64,000 bases of DNA from Bacteroidota bacterium (GTDB lineage Bacteria > Bacteroidota > Bacteroidia > Bacteroidales > Lentimicrobiaceae): NCBI GenBank assembly GCA_009773455.1, contig WSXU01000014.1, forward strand, positions 1 to 64,000, read 5' to 3'. Of the stretch, positions 9,565 through 19,513 are shown piece after piece (position 1 is the stretch's first letter; each line of letters begins with the position of its first letter). The notes under the pieces were generated by a model. That model saw nothing but the letters and a program-made list of their open reading frames with translations, was not told the origin of the DNA and ran no database searches. The position numbers and the translations under genes were made by a program.

Positions 9565-10356
9565 TTACCAGGCAGTGAGCTCTGTCTCACCTTTGAAAAC
9601 CATTTTAACCGGTCCCTGCAGTTTAACATCTGTAAAGCGGTCTGCCTGCAACTGGTAACTTACAGCCAGTCTGCCTCCCGGGGTATCAATTTCCCATGCT
9701 GTTTTTCCGGTTGAAAGACCCGCAATCATAGCACAGGCGGTGACACCCGTTCCACAGGACAGGGTTTCATCTTCAACACCCCTTTCATAGGTTCTGACAT
9801 GAAGCAGATTTTCGTGTATACTGACCCAATCGACATTGATGCCCTTTTCTGAATATTCAGGTGAATATCTGATACTTCTCCCCTGGGAAAGCGTGTCGAT
9901 GGTTGCGACATCGGGAACGATCACTACATAGTGGGGAGTACCGGTATTGATTTCCGTTTGTTTGCCTGATTTTTCAGGCCGGGCTACGTCGCGCATACTG
10001 ATTTCAACAAGCCATCCAGTATCAGCAACTCTTTTTACACTGCCTTGGTGAGGACCATCGCCAGCCAGGAAAGTAACATTGTCTCCTGTTATTCCCAGCA
10101 TGGAAGCAAAAGCTGATGCACACCGGGCACCATTTCCGCACATATCGGCAGGGCTGCCATCGGCGTTGAAATAAATCATCTCAAAATCAAAACCTTCTTT
10201 CCGGGCGATAATGATCAGGCCATCTGCGCCGATGCCAAGGTGCCGGTGACACATACCGGCTATGGCTTTTTTTGTCAGTTCAATGTTTAGTTTCATGCCA
10301 TCAAGCATAATGAAATCGTTGCCTGCACCATGAAATTTGTAGAAGTCAGTCATCAT
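9565..10356 (-). CDS. dapF: Diaminopimelate epimerase
   Basis: DapF converts LL- to meso-diaminopimelate, the last step before lysine and a building block of peptidoglycan. Both catalytic cysteines sit in their expected motifs: MCGNGARC near residue 70 and LSCGTGVTAC near 205. The N-terminal FYKFHGAGNDFIMLDG signature is also present. I placed the start at 10356 because MMTDFYKF agrees with the usual beginning; an in-frame ATG at 10380 would add eight residues. A TAnnTTTG-type -7 box lies at 10399-10406 and fits either start. The protein is cytoplasmic and heads a likely cell-wall operon with the acetyltransferase and mltG. Confidence 0.95.
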   Translation of the reverse strand: MMTDFYKFHGAGNDFIMLDGMKLNIELTKKAIAGMCHRHLGIGADGLIIIARKEGFDFEMIYFNADGSPADMCGNGARCASAFASMLGITGDNVTFLAGDGPHQGSVKRVADTGWLVEISMRDVARPEKSGKQTEINTGTPHYVVIVPDVATIDTLSQGRSIRYSPEYSEKGINVDWVSIHENLLHVRTYERGVEDETLSCGTGVTACAMIAGLSTGKTAWEIDTPGGRLAVSYQLQADRFTDVKLQGPVKMVFKGETELTAW

Positions 10357-10380
10357 TCCCAAACTTTGACATTTTGTCAC

Positions 10381-10783
10381 CCGGTTGTGACAAGGTTACA
10401 AAGTTACAAAATATACGGTGTATAATTATGTTACAGATATTAAGTTGCTGTAAATTCGTTTTACATCTGATTAACCCCGGTGGTCCTGTTCCCTGCTGAA
10501 AAATTCCATTCTCCCGGCATTCAAGTGTAATTAATACAATATCAATATGATACTGTGCTCATAGGTTTTTTGCTGTGATTTACAAACCCCGGATTCACTG
10601 TCAGTATCATTATTTGTATTTCGACGATATTACCAAAGATGGTTAACAATTTTTAACACCGAAGTATGTAACAATGGTATTCGAATTGCGTTTAACCAAA
10701 TACCAACATTTGGAATGTCTAACTGTAAACCAGGGGACATTGTTTATCAACCTAATGTTTACTAAAAAAACCGAATTCAAACT
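10381..10783. other. 403-base divergent intergenic region
   Basis: This AT-rich gap separates the dapF operon (minus) from the HtrA gene (plus). Apart from the candidate dapF -7 box I found no open frame, tRNA or strong hairpin. The right half (10640-10780) is rich in AACA/TTTA runs and probably holds the htrA promoter, but no exact TTTG...TAnnTTTG pair was found. Confidence 0.5.
10399..10406 (-). promoter_or_regulatory. Candidate -7 box for the dapF operon
   Basis: On the minus strand this reads TAACTTTG, an exact match to the Bacteroidota -7 consensus TAnnTTTG. It would place the transcription start about 35 bases before the dapF start chosen here. I see no clear TTTG at the -33 position, so it is only a candidate. 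Confidence 0.4.
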
Positions 10784-12241
10784 ATGAAAAAAATTGCAGG
10801 AAGTTTGCTGATTGCCATAGCAGGAGGATTAATTGCACTGGGTGCCAACAGCCTGATCAGCAAGAAGGAAGTTAAGTACATCAATAATTCATCGCAGAGC
10901 ACCCCGGCCTATCTGGCCAGTCTACCGGGAGCATCCGGAACGATGGTTTTACCCGATTTTACAGTTGCAGCCAACAATACCATCCATGCTGTTGTCCACA
11001 TCAGGACCGAATATGAGCGGAAAAGCAGTGTTTATGATTATTTCTTTGACTTCAGGGACTTTTTTGGTCAGAGGGGGCCTCAGGGTATGCCGGGGCCGAT
11101 CGAAGCCTCCGGATCGGGCGTTATTATCAGCCCAGACGGTTATATTGTAACGAATAATCATGTTGTTACAGAATCCAATAAGATACAGGTAACCCTGAAC
11201 GACAAGCGGACTTATGATGCGCAAATCATCGGCACCGACCCATCGACCGACCTTGCAGTGATTAAGATTGATGCAAAAGACCTTCCGTACCTTGTTTATG
11301 GAAATTCAGACAATGTCCAGATTGGTGAATGGGTGCTTGCTGTAGGCAATCCGTTTAATCTGACTTCTACGGTTACGGCTGGTATAGTAAGTGCAAAGGC
11401 CCGCAATATCAATATTCTGGGTTCTCCTGATGGATCAGCCATTGAATCATTTATTCAGACTGATGCTGCTGTAAATCCGGGCAATAGTGGTGGTGCGCTT
11501 GTCAACACCAACGGTGAACTGGTTGGTATCAATGCTGCCATAGCTTCGGGCACAGGCTATTATGCCGGCTATTCGTTTGCCATCCCGGCCAACATCGTCA
11601 GGAAAGTTGCCGGTGACCTGATGGAATATGGTACCATTCAACGGGGGTTCCTGGGGGTGAGTATCCGTGAACTCGACAGCAAATTGGCACAGGATGAAGG
11701 TATCGATGAGATCCGCGGGGTTTATGTTGCGGATGTAACGGAGAACGGGGCCGCTCAGGATGCCGGTATCCGCGGAGGTGACATTATTATTAATATTGAA
11801 GGTGTGCCGGTTAACTCAACGTCTGAATTACTGGGATTGATCGGACAACACAGGCCGGGTGACAAGGTTAACCTTTCAGTTAAAAGAGGCGGCAAGGAAA
11901 TGAATTTTGCCGTTACCCTTAAAAACAGGGATGGCAACATCAGCCTGGTAAAGCGTGAAGACGTCGACGTCCAGTCCCTTCTTGGTGCTAATTTTTCACC
12001 GGTGCCTGCGAAGCTTAAATCTGATCTGGATCTTGAAACCGGAGTTCAGGTCAATACACTGGGAGATGGTAAATTGAGAAATGCAGGGGTGAGGCAGGGC
12101 TTTATCATCACACGGGTTGATGGTAAACCGGTCAGATCTGTTGATGACTTATCATCAGCCATTGCAAACAAGAAAGGTGGCGTATTGATCGAAGGTATTT
12201 ATCCGAACAGAACCCGTGCATATTACGGTTTTGGAATGTAG
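10784..12241 (+). CDS. degP: Do/HtrA-family periplasmic serine protease (DegP/DegQ-like)
   Basis: This is an envelope protease and chaperone for misfolded periplasmic proteins. The 485 residues hold an N-terminal signal or anchor (about 1-26), a trypsin-like domain with the catalytic triad His126 (TNNHVV), Asp156 (STDLAVI) and Ser235 (GNSGGAL), a first PDZ domain (about 290-380) and a second, shorter PDZ domain (about 395-480). That architecture and length match DegP/DegQ proteases. A glycine/proline-rich LA-loop lies before the histidine (about 92-105). It stands alone between divergent neighbours, so it probably has its own stress-responsive promoter. The DegP or DegQ subtype cannot be settled from sequence alone. 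Confidence 0.93.
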   Translation: MKKIAGSLLIAIAGGLIALGANSLISKKEVKYINNSSQSTPAYLASLPGASGTMVLPDFTVAANNTIHAVVHIRTEYERKSSVYDYFFDFRDFFGQRGPQGMPGPIEASGSGVIISPDGYIVTNNHVVTESNKIQVTLNDKRTYDAQIIGTDPSTDLAVIKIDAKDLPYLVYGNSDNVQIGEWVLAVGNPFNLTSTVTAGIVSAKARNINILGSPDGSAIESFIQTDAAVNPGNSGGALVNTNGELVGINAAIASGTGYYAGYSFAIPANIVRKVAGDLMEYGTIQRGFLGVSIRELDSKLAQDEGIDEIRGVYVADVTENGAAQDAGIRGGDIIINIEGVPVNSTSELLGLIGQHRPGDKVNLSVKRGGKEMNFAVTLKNRDGNISLVKREDVDVQSLLGANFSPVPAKLKSDLDLETGVQVNTLGDGKLRNAGVRQGFIITRVDGKPVRSVDDLSSAIANKKGGVLIEGIYPNRTRAYYGFGM

Positions 12242-12268
12242 CCTTACAGGTCAGTAAATGATCAGAAT

Positions 12269-12305
12269 GATACGGGTGAGCGGCCTTGCCGTTTCACCCT
12301 GTATC
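12269..12305 (+). terminator. Possible imperfect terminator hairpin after degP
   Basis: GATACGGGTGA pairs with TCACCCTGTATC, with one bulged base and a GC-rich loop. No run of T follows, so intrinsic termination is uncertain; it may only protect the mRNA end. Confidence 0.35.
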
Positions 12306-12419
12306 GCATAAGAATAGTGCAGTATTAAATATCAGACTGAACTATTGCTGTTTAGAATTGTTATTAATTAGAATTGGGTAACTATCCGTAGAGCCCTGTT
12401 CCTAAAATCCAAAGGAGCT

Positions 12420-13286
12420 ATGAGACAGCTAAAAATAACCAAATCGATCACTAACCGGGAAACTGCTTCACTCGATAAATACCTGCAGGATATAGGGAAG
12501 GAAGAACTGATCAGTGCGGAAGAAGAAGTATTGCTTGCCCAGCGTATCCGCCAGGGCGACCAATGGGCACTGGAAAAACTCTGTAAAGCCAACCTTCGTT
12601 TTGTGGTTTCTGTGGCCAAACAATATCAGAACCAGGGTCTGAGCCTGCCTGACCTGATCAATGAAGGTAATCTCGGACTCATTAAAGCAGCACAGCGTTT
12701 CGACGAAACCCGCGGTTTTAAGTTTATCTCTTATGCCGTATGGTGGATCAGGCAAAGCATATTGCAGGCGCTGGCCGAGCAATCACGTATTGTAAGGCTA
12801 CCTCTGAACCAGGTAGGCTCCCTGAATAAGATAAAGAAGGAATCTTCGCGGCTCGAACAGAAATTTGAAAGGCCGCCATCAGCCGATGAAATCGCTGAAG
12901 CATTGGAGATCCCTGAATATAAGATAGATGCAGCCCTGAAAATATCGACCAGGTATATATCAATGGATGCTCCCCTGTCGGAAGATGAGGATATGAAGTT
13001 TATTGATATTTTCATCGATGAAGATACGCCTGTGACGGATGCAGGACTCATGAAAGAATCGCTTGCCCGTGAAATACAGCGTTCATTGGCTACCCTGACT
13101 GAAAAGGAAAGGGATGTGGTCAATCTGTATTATGGAATCGGTATGAACCATGGCCTGACACTTGAAGAAATCGGGGCCAAATTCGACCTGACCAGGGAAA
13201 GGGTTCGCCAGATTAAGGAAAAAGCCATACGCCGGTTGAAACACACTTCACGGAGTAAACTATTGAAATCATATCTTGGCCAGTAA
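12420..13286 (+). CDS. rpoD: Primary RNA polymerase sigma factor (RpoD/SigA, Bacteroidota type)
   Basis: This is the housekeeping sigma factor that directs RNA polymerase to the unusual -33/-7 promoters of Bacteroidota. At 288 residues it is short because this phylum lacks the long region 1.1 and non-conserved insert of E. coli sigma-70. The start [14 protein letters not shown] is the standard one for the group. Region 2 carries the core-binding and -10 recognition motifs ([26 protein letters not shown]), region 3 follows near residue 150, and region 4 has a helix-turn-helix ([24 protein letters not shown], read in two parts). AAAGGAGC just before the ATG is one of the few Shine-Dalgarno-like sites here. 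A good terminator follows. Confidence 0.96.
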   Translation: MRQLKITKSITNRETASLDKYLQDIGKEELISAEEEVLLAQRIRQGDQWALEKLCKANLRFVVSVAKQYQNQGLSLPDLINEGNLGLIKAAQRFDETRGFKFISYAVWWIRQSILQALAEQSRIVRLPLNQVGSLNKIKKESSRLEQKFERPPSADEIAEALEIPEYKIDAALKISTRYISMDAPLSEDEDMKFIDIFIDEDTPVTDAGLMKESLAREIQRSLATLTEKERDVVNLYYGIGMNHGLTLEEIGAKFDLTRERVRQIKEKAIRRLKHTSRSKLLKSYLGQ

Positions 13287-13311
13287 ATATTTGAGAAACA
13301 GACATTTGATT

Positions 13312-13346
13312 GCTTCCCGTATTCTTCCGGGAAGCATTCTTTGTTT
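13312..13346 (+). terminator. Rho-independent terminator after rpoD
   Basis: An 8-base perfect stem (GCTTCCCG / CGGGAAGC) with an 8-base loop is followed by the T-rich ATTCTTTGTTT, 25 bases past the stop codon. Confidence 0.75.
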
Positions 13347-13473
13347 ACGGAATTTTCTAAAGGCTCAGGATTTAGTTGTTTTATTGAAAAATGTTTCGGT
13401 TTTCTTTGAAAAAAAAATTACTTTTCCCTGTTTTTCCTATTAAGTATCAGATATATCTTATGCTGGCATCAAT

Positions 13474-13887
13474 ATGGAATACAGGTCAGACAATACTCCG
13501 CGTACAATGGATACTGCAGAAAAGTTGATTAAAATTCTGATTGCAGAGGATAATGTACTAAATCAGAAGATCATAGAGATTCTGATCAAGCGCATGGGTT
13601 GGAACTATACCCTGGTTGCTGATGGTGTTGAGGCGGTTGAAGAATGCATGAAAGGTGATTACGATGTAATTCTGATGGACATTGATATGCCTCAGATGAA
13701 TGGATGGGAAGCAACGGTTGAGATCAGACGCAAAAAAAAGAGCATACCGATTATTGCACTTACCGCATATTCTGAAGAATCGTTCAGAAAAAAGAGTTTT
13801 GAAGCCGGAATGGATTACTTTTTATCGAAACCTTACAATAAAGAAGAAATTTACGAGACCATCCGTAAGTGTGTGCATGCAGAATAA
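13474..13887 (+). CDS. Single-domain response regulator (CheY-like receiver)
   Basis: A stand-alone phosphoacceptor receiver domain of 137 residues with no output domain. It shows the acidic pair (IAEDN, near residue 25), the phosphorylated aspartate in VILMDIDMP (near 69), the conserved threonine/alanine (IALTAY) and the lysine (LSKPY). The sequence resembles receivers split from hybrid sensor kinases. A second in-frame ATG at 13507 would give MDTAEKLIKILIAEDN and is an equally good start. No kinase is adjacent; the three kinases at 22.7-29.6 kb are possible partners, but that is a guess. It lies after the rpoD terminator and therefore has its own promoter. Confidence 0.9.
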   Translation: MEYRSDNTPRTMDTAEKLIKILIAEDNVLNQKIIEILIKRMGWNYTLVADGVEAVEECMKGDYDVILMDIDMPQMNGWEATVEIRRKKKSIPIIALTAYSEESFRKKSFEAGMDYFLSKPYNKEEIYETIRKCVHAE

Positions 13888-13947
13888 TTTTTACCACCTC
13901 ACTGCTGCTTAAAACTATTCCCCGATTGTTATTAATTTTTAAAAAAG

Positions 13948-13981
13948 TTTGGTTCTTTTTGACCAGAGGTTTGTATTTTTG
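13948..13981 (+). promoter_or_regulatory. Bacteroidota-type promoter for pyrG
   Basis: A TTTG at 13948-13951 and TATTTTTG at 13974-13981 match the -33 and -7 consensus of the phylum. The spacer is 22 bases, slightly above the usual 19-21. The start site would be near 13988, giving a 5' leader of about 230 bases before pyrG. Confidence 0.55.
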
Positions 13982-15828
<1,847 letters not shown>

Positions 15829-15924
15829 GAGATACCATATTTATTGTTTTTCTGACTGAACCGTGATTTTGTAATCACTCAACGATTCATTTCCAAGGCT
15901 GCTTATCAATTGACTGCTTTTGCG

Positions 15925-15932
15925 TACTTTTG
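15925..15932 (+). promoter_or_regulatory. Candidate -7 box for yidC
   Basis: TACTTTTG is an exact match to TAnnTTTG, 38 bases before the yidC start. The -33 element is not obvious, so pyrG-yidC read-through is also possible. Confidence 0.4.
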
Positions 15933-15970
15933 CCGCTCATTAGGAATTAACAACTTACCAACATTGTTAC

Positions 15971-17890
15971 ATGAATAAGAATTCTATAATAGGCATCCTG
16001 CTGATTTTCGGACTGATGATTGGCTATACAGTCTTTATGTCGCCTTCAAAAGAAGAACTGGCTGCACAGAAACGGGCCCAGGATTCCATTGCCGCGCTTC
16101 AGAAACAAATAACGGATACAAGTCAGACAGGGAATCAAACCAAAGTGGTCGAAGGGCAGGCTGCTCCGGCCGTTGATTCGGTTACAAAAGGGGCGGATAC
16201 ACTGTCGAAGGCAAACCTTGCCGATCAGCTCGGGGCTTTTGCATTTGCAGGCACCGGTAAGGACCAGGTCTATACCATCGAATCAGAGAAACTAAAGCTT
16301 AGCTTCAGCAGCAAAGGCGGGCGAATCAGCCAGGTTCAGCTGGTAGGATACAAGACTTTTGATGGTAAACCTTTGATCCTGTTTGGTCCCGATTCCTGTG
16401 ATTTTAACCTTGCCTTTTTCAGTGATGTGAGGCCTGTAAACACAAGCGGATTGTATTTCCTTCCGGCATGGCCCGATAAACGTTTTGAAGGTAAAAATGA
16501 CATTAAAATTTCAGGCAATGATTCTGTAAAGTTTGCCCTGCGCCTTTATGCCGGTTCTACCGATTCGGCAGTAGCAACAGAGTCCTATATTGAATATCTC
16601 TATACTGTGAAAGCAAATGATTTCATGGTAGGGTATTCGGTGAATTTCGTTGGCATGGAAAAATTCATAGCCATGAATACCAAGGAAATGAACATTGACT
16701 GGAGGGTGAGGCTGCCGAGGCTTGAAAAAAGCCTTGAGAATGAAAAACTCAACACAACCGTGCATTTCCGTCATTCCGACGGAGAGGTTGACTACCTCAA
16801 CGAACGTAAAGACGACCAGCAGAACATCAATACCCGTGTAAAATGGGTATCGTTCAAACAGCAGTTTTTCTCTTCAACCCTGATAGCGGGTGATATGTTT
16901 CAGAATGCCGACATGAAGAAAACTTCTGAGCCGGAGAAAGAACAGAATTACCTTGAATATATGGAATCCACTGTTTCTCTGCCATTTAATCCATTGGCCG
17001 ACAAACAGCTGAATATGTCTTTCTATTTCGGACCGAACAAGTATAACATCCTCAGGACTTACAAACTGGACCTGGAACGTCAGATCCCGCTGGGATGGAG
17101 CTTTTTCCTGATGCAATGGATCAACCGCTTTGCAGTGCTTCCTGTATTCAATTTCCTGGAGGGTTTCAACCTGAATTATGGTATTATTATCCTGATTCTG
17201 ACCATTCTGTTGAAAATTGTGCTTCTGCCTATTGCCTACAAGACTTACCTTTCATCAGCCAAAATGCGGTTGTTGAAACCAGAAGTGGATGAAATTACGG
17301 CAAAATTCCCGAAGAAGGAAGATGCCATGAAGAAACAGCAGGCAACCATGGCACTTTATAAAAAGGCCGGTGTGAATCCGATGTCGGGTTGTGTACCTAT
17401 GCTCCTGCAGTTTCCGATTCTTCTGGCCATGTTCCGCTTTTTCCCGGCATCCATTGAATTGAGGCAGGAGGCTTTCCTATGGGCAGATGACCTTTCAAGT
17501 TATGATTCAATCTACAATCTGCCGTTTAACATACCATTTTATGGCGACCATGTCAGTTTGTTTACCCTGCTGATGACCATATCCACCATCATCTACACCA
17601 AGATCAACAACGACATGATGTCGACCGGTAACCAGATGCCGGGAATGAAAACCATGATGTACCTGATGCCGATTATGTTCCTGGGTTTCTTCAACAGTTA
17701 CTCCTCTGGACTTAGTTACTATTACCTGCTTGCCAACCTGATGACTTTCGCGCAGATGTACCTGATCCGCCGTTTCGTGAATGAAGATAAACTTCATGCA
17801 CAGATTCAGGAAAACAAGAAGAAACCTGTGAAGAAATCGAACTTCCAGAAAAGACTGGAAGATATGGCCAAGAGCCAGGGCCGGAAATAA
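15971..17890 (+). CDS. yidC: Membrane protein insertase YidC
   Basis: YidC inserts and folds inner-membrane proteins, alone or with SecYEG. At 639 residues this is the Gram-negative form: a first transmembrane helix (about 5-20), a large periplasmic beta-sandwich domain (about 85-350), then the conserved five-helix core from about residue 375 on. The core has the motifs LLPIAYKTYLSSAKMR, GCVPMLLQFPILLAMF and FNSYSSGLSYYY, and the cytoplasmic loop between helices 2 and 3 contains the paired coiled helices. The C-terminal tail is lysine-rich, as is usual for ribosome contact. A strong terminator follows at once. Confidence 0.96.
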   Translation: MNKNSIIGILLIFGLMIGYTVFMSPSKEELAAQKRAQDSIAALQKQITDTSQTGNQTKVVEGQAAPAVDSVTKGADTLSKANLADQLGAFAFAGTGKDQVYTIESEKLKLSFSSKGGRISQVQLVGYKTFDGKPLILFGPDSCDFNLAFFSDVRPVNTSGLYFLPAWPDKRFEGKNDIKISGNDSVKFALRLYAGSTDSAVATESYIEYLYTVKANDFMVGYSVNFVGMEKFIAMNTKEMNIDWRVRLPRLEKSLENEKLNTTVHFRHSDGEVDYLNERKDDQQNINTRVKWVSFKQQFFSSTLIAGDMFQNADMKKTSEPEKEQNYLEYMESTVSLPFNPLADKQLNMSFYFGPNKYNILRTYKLDLERQIPLGWSFFLMQWINRFAVLPVFNFLEGFNLNYGIIILILTILLKIVLLPIAYKTYLSSAKMRLLKPEVDEITAKFPKKEDAMKKQQATMALYKKAGVNPMSGCVPMLLQFPILLAMFRFFPASIELRQEAFLWADDLSSYDSIYNLPFNIPFYGDHVSLFTLLMTISTIIYTKINNDMMSTGNQMPGMKTMMYLMPIMFLGFFNSYSSGLSYYYLLANLMTFAQMYLIRRFVNEDKLHAQIQENKKKPVKKSNFQKRLEDMAKSQGRK

Positions 17891-17904
17891 TTGAAATGAA
17901 TTTT

Positions 17905-17930
17905 AAGCCCGGTTTTCCGGGCTTTTTTAT
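17905..17930 (+). terminator. Rho-independent terminator after yidC
   Basis: AAGCCCGG, a TTTT loop and CCGGGCTT form a perfect 8-bp stem followed by TTTTAT, 15 bases beyond the yidC stop. It lies upstream of the start chosen for the next gene. Confidence 0.9.
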
Positions 17931-17940
17931 AATTACAAAC

Positions 17941-18369
17941 ATGGAAAACAACGAAGGCAGAATTACAGGTTTTGGCGGTGTCTTTGTCAAATACAACGAC
18001 CCGGAAGGTGTCCTTAGCTGGTACAAGGAGAAACTTGGTCTGAAAACCGATGAGTACGGAACAAGTTTTGAATGGCGGCAAAGTGATCACCCGGAGAAAA
18101 AAGGTTATACGGTATGGTCAGCCATGGATAAAACCAGCGAATATTTTCAGCCTTCGGAGAAGGAATTTATGATCAACCTCAGGGTAGTTCATATTGAAGC
18201 CTTCCTGGCCAGGCTTAAACAGATAGGGATTGAGCAACTGGGAGAAATACAGGAATTTGAGTACGGGAAGTTTGCCCATATTCTCGACCCGGAAGGGGTA
18301 AAGATTGAACTCTGGGAAGCAAATGATGAGAACTATGATAAGATGATAGGGGAGGTAAAGATTTCATAA
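17941..18369 (+). CDS. VOC-family (glyoxalase/bleomycin resistance-like) protein
   Basis: A 142-residue protein of the vicinal oxygen chelate fold, with the paired beta-alpha-beta-beta-beta modules. Recognisable segments are FGGVFVKYNDPEGVLSWYKEKLG at the start and FAHILDPEGVKIELWE at the end, where the glutamate would be a metal ligand. Substrate unknown; such proteins are often labelled glyoxalases without proof. I chose the ATG at 17941, because a longer start at 17896 would run through the yidC terminator and encode a non-conserved PGFPGFF stretch. There are no operon partners: the terminator lies before it and 400 bases of repeats after it. Confidence 0.85.
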   Translation: MENNEGRITGFGGVFVKYNDPEGVLSWYKEKLGLKTDEYGTSFEWRQSDHPEKKGYTVWSAMDKTSEYFQPSEKEFMINLRVVHIEAFLARLKQIGIEQLGEIQEFEYGKFAHILDPEGVKIELWEANDENYDKMIGEVKIS

Positions 18370-18402
18370 TTTATTATTATTGTCCGGTAAATAATATATT
18401 TC

Positions 18403-18541
18403 GTCCCATACGGGACTCCAAAATACTGTTATCTTGCTCTTTACCCCCGCCATGGCGGGGTCCCTAGCGGGACAGTCCCAGAGGGACGATATTTTGGTAG
18501 AATACATAGTAACCCCCATTTAACATAAGTCCCGTAGGGAC
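18403..18541. repeat. Cluster of GTCCC-GGGAC palindromes (REP-like)
   Basis: The 402-base gap after the VOC gene holds four short palindromes of the same type (18403-18416, 18460-18473, 18475-18487, 18529-18541) plus a perfect CCCCGCCATGGCGGGG (18445-18460). The same GTCCCTACGGGAC unit recurs three times at 33956-34098. No open frame is supported here. Confidence 0.7.
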
Positions 18542-18771
18542 GAGATATATCACGCATTACAACATATTAAGTAAAATTAAACCGGACAACCGTGATAATT
18601 TTAAAGGTTTTTGTGATTTTAAATGCTGGAAAAATTCCGATCTTTGATCATCGGCTTAGTCTTAATGGCTCTATAGCGCAGCAGAAAAACAGGTTGATTG
18701 AATTTAAATCGTCAGAATGATATTATTCTGAGAAGTATGGCAATAATGGTAATCTGAAAAATCAATGATAA

Positions 18772-19224
18772 ATGGCCCATATCAGTAGTATTAAACAATT
18801 CACATCCCAGAAGCATATCGCAGTTGCAGGGATATCGCGCACGCCCCATAAATTCGGGAATGCAGCTTTTAAGGAACTGAAGAAAAAGGGATACACTTTA
18901 TATCCCATCAGTCATCACCTCGAGGAATTTGAAGGGGTGAAATGTTACCGGGATGTTTCCGCTCTTCCGGATGATGTGAGTGCATTGCTGATCAGTACCA
19001 AACCTGACCAAACGAGAATGCTGCTTGATGAAGCCAGGCGCAAGGGAATCAGGAACATCTGGCTGCAGCAGGGGTCGGCAGATAAAGAAACCATACGTGA
19101 AGTGAAAGATGCCGGTGACAATGTGATCACAGGGGAATGTATACTGATGTTCGCTGAACCTGCGCATTTCATGCACCGCACCCATGCATTCTTTAAAAAA
19201 CTGGTTGGAAATTATCCGGCATAA
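18772..19224 (+). CDS. CoA-binding (YccU-like Rossmann) protein
   Basis: A 150-residue protein with a single CoA-binding Rossmann domain, as in the N-terminal part of succinyl-CoA synthetase alpha and in YccU. The motif VAGISRTPHKFGNAAFKEL (near residues 17-35) is the nucleotide-binding turn, followed by GYTLYPISHHLEEFEGVKCY and a segment ending NIWLQQGSADKE. Stand-alone members bind CoA in structures, but their role is not established. It is flanked by repeats upstream and by the rpsA promoter downstream, so it is probably monocistronic. Confidence 0.85.
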   Translation: MAHISSIKQFTSQKHIAVAGISRTPHKFGNAAFKELKKKGYTLYPISHHLEEFEGVKCYRDVSALPDDVSALLISTKPDQTRMLLDEARRKGIRNIWLQQGSADKETIREVKDAGDNVITGECILMFAEPAHFMHRTHAFFKKLVGNYPA

Positions 19225-19382
19225 GGTAGCTCCCTGGAAGTCATCCATGATAAGAATTGATTAATTTTCAGAATTGTTCTTCAGGACACCGGAACTTATA
19301 ATATAGAACAAAGCATAACCCTCGGCCCGGATTTAATGATCATTATTTCCTGATAATGGGCGTATAGTTTCAAAATAATTTT

Positions 19383-19390
19383 TACCTTTG
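19383..19390 (+). promoter_or_regulatory. Candidate -7 box for rpsA
   Basis: TACCTTTG followed by CACC is an exact match to the Bacteroidota -7 box and its usual downstream bases. It gives a leader of roughly 117 bases for rpsA. Confidence 0.55.
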
Positions 19391-19476
19391 CACCCCGGTT
19401 TGGCTGGCGCCTTATGAAACGCATATTCAGAGGTGATCCTGTCCGGCTAAACCCATAATTAACAGAGTATTAACCA

Positions 19477-19498
19477 GGTTTCCACCGAAGGTGGAGCC
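19477..19498 (+). promoter_or_regulatory. Hairpin in the rpsA leader
   Basis: TTCCACC and GGTGGAG form a stem closed by a GAA loop, extended by outer GG/CC pairs with one bulge. It ends 15 bases before the rpsA start codon, where it could control ribosome access. A role in S1 autoregulation is inference only. Confidence 0.4.
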
Positions 19499-19513
19499 AC
19501 AAAGAAGAATTAA

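Noticed and set aside
17896-18369. A longer start for the VOC gene at 17896
   Set aside because: It would run through the yidC terminator and encode residues unlike the family; the ATG at 17941 fits better.
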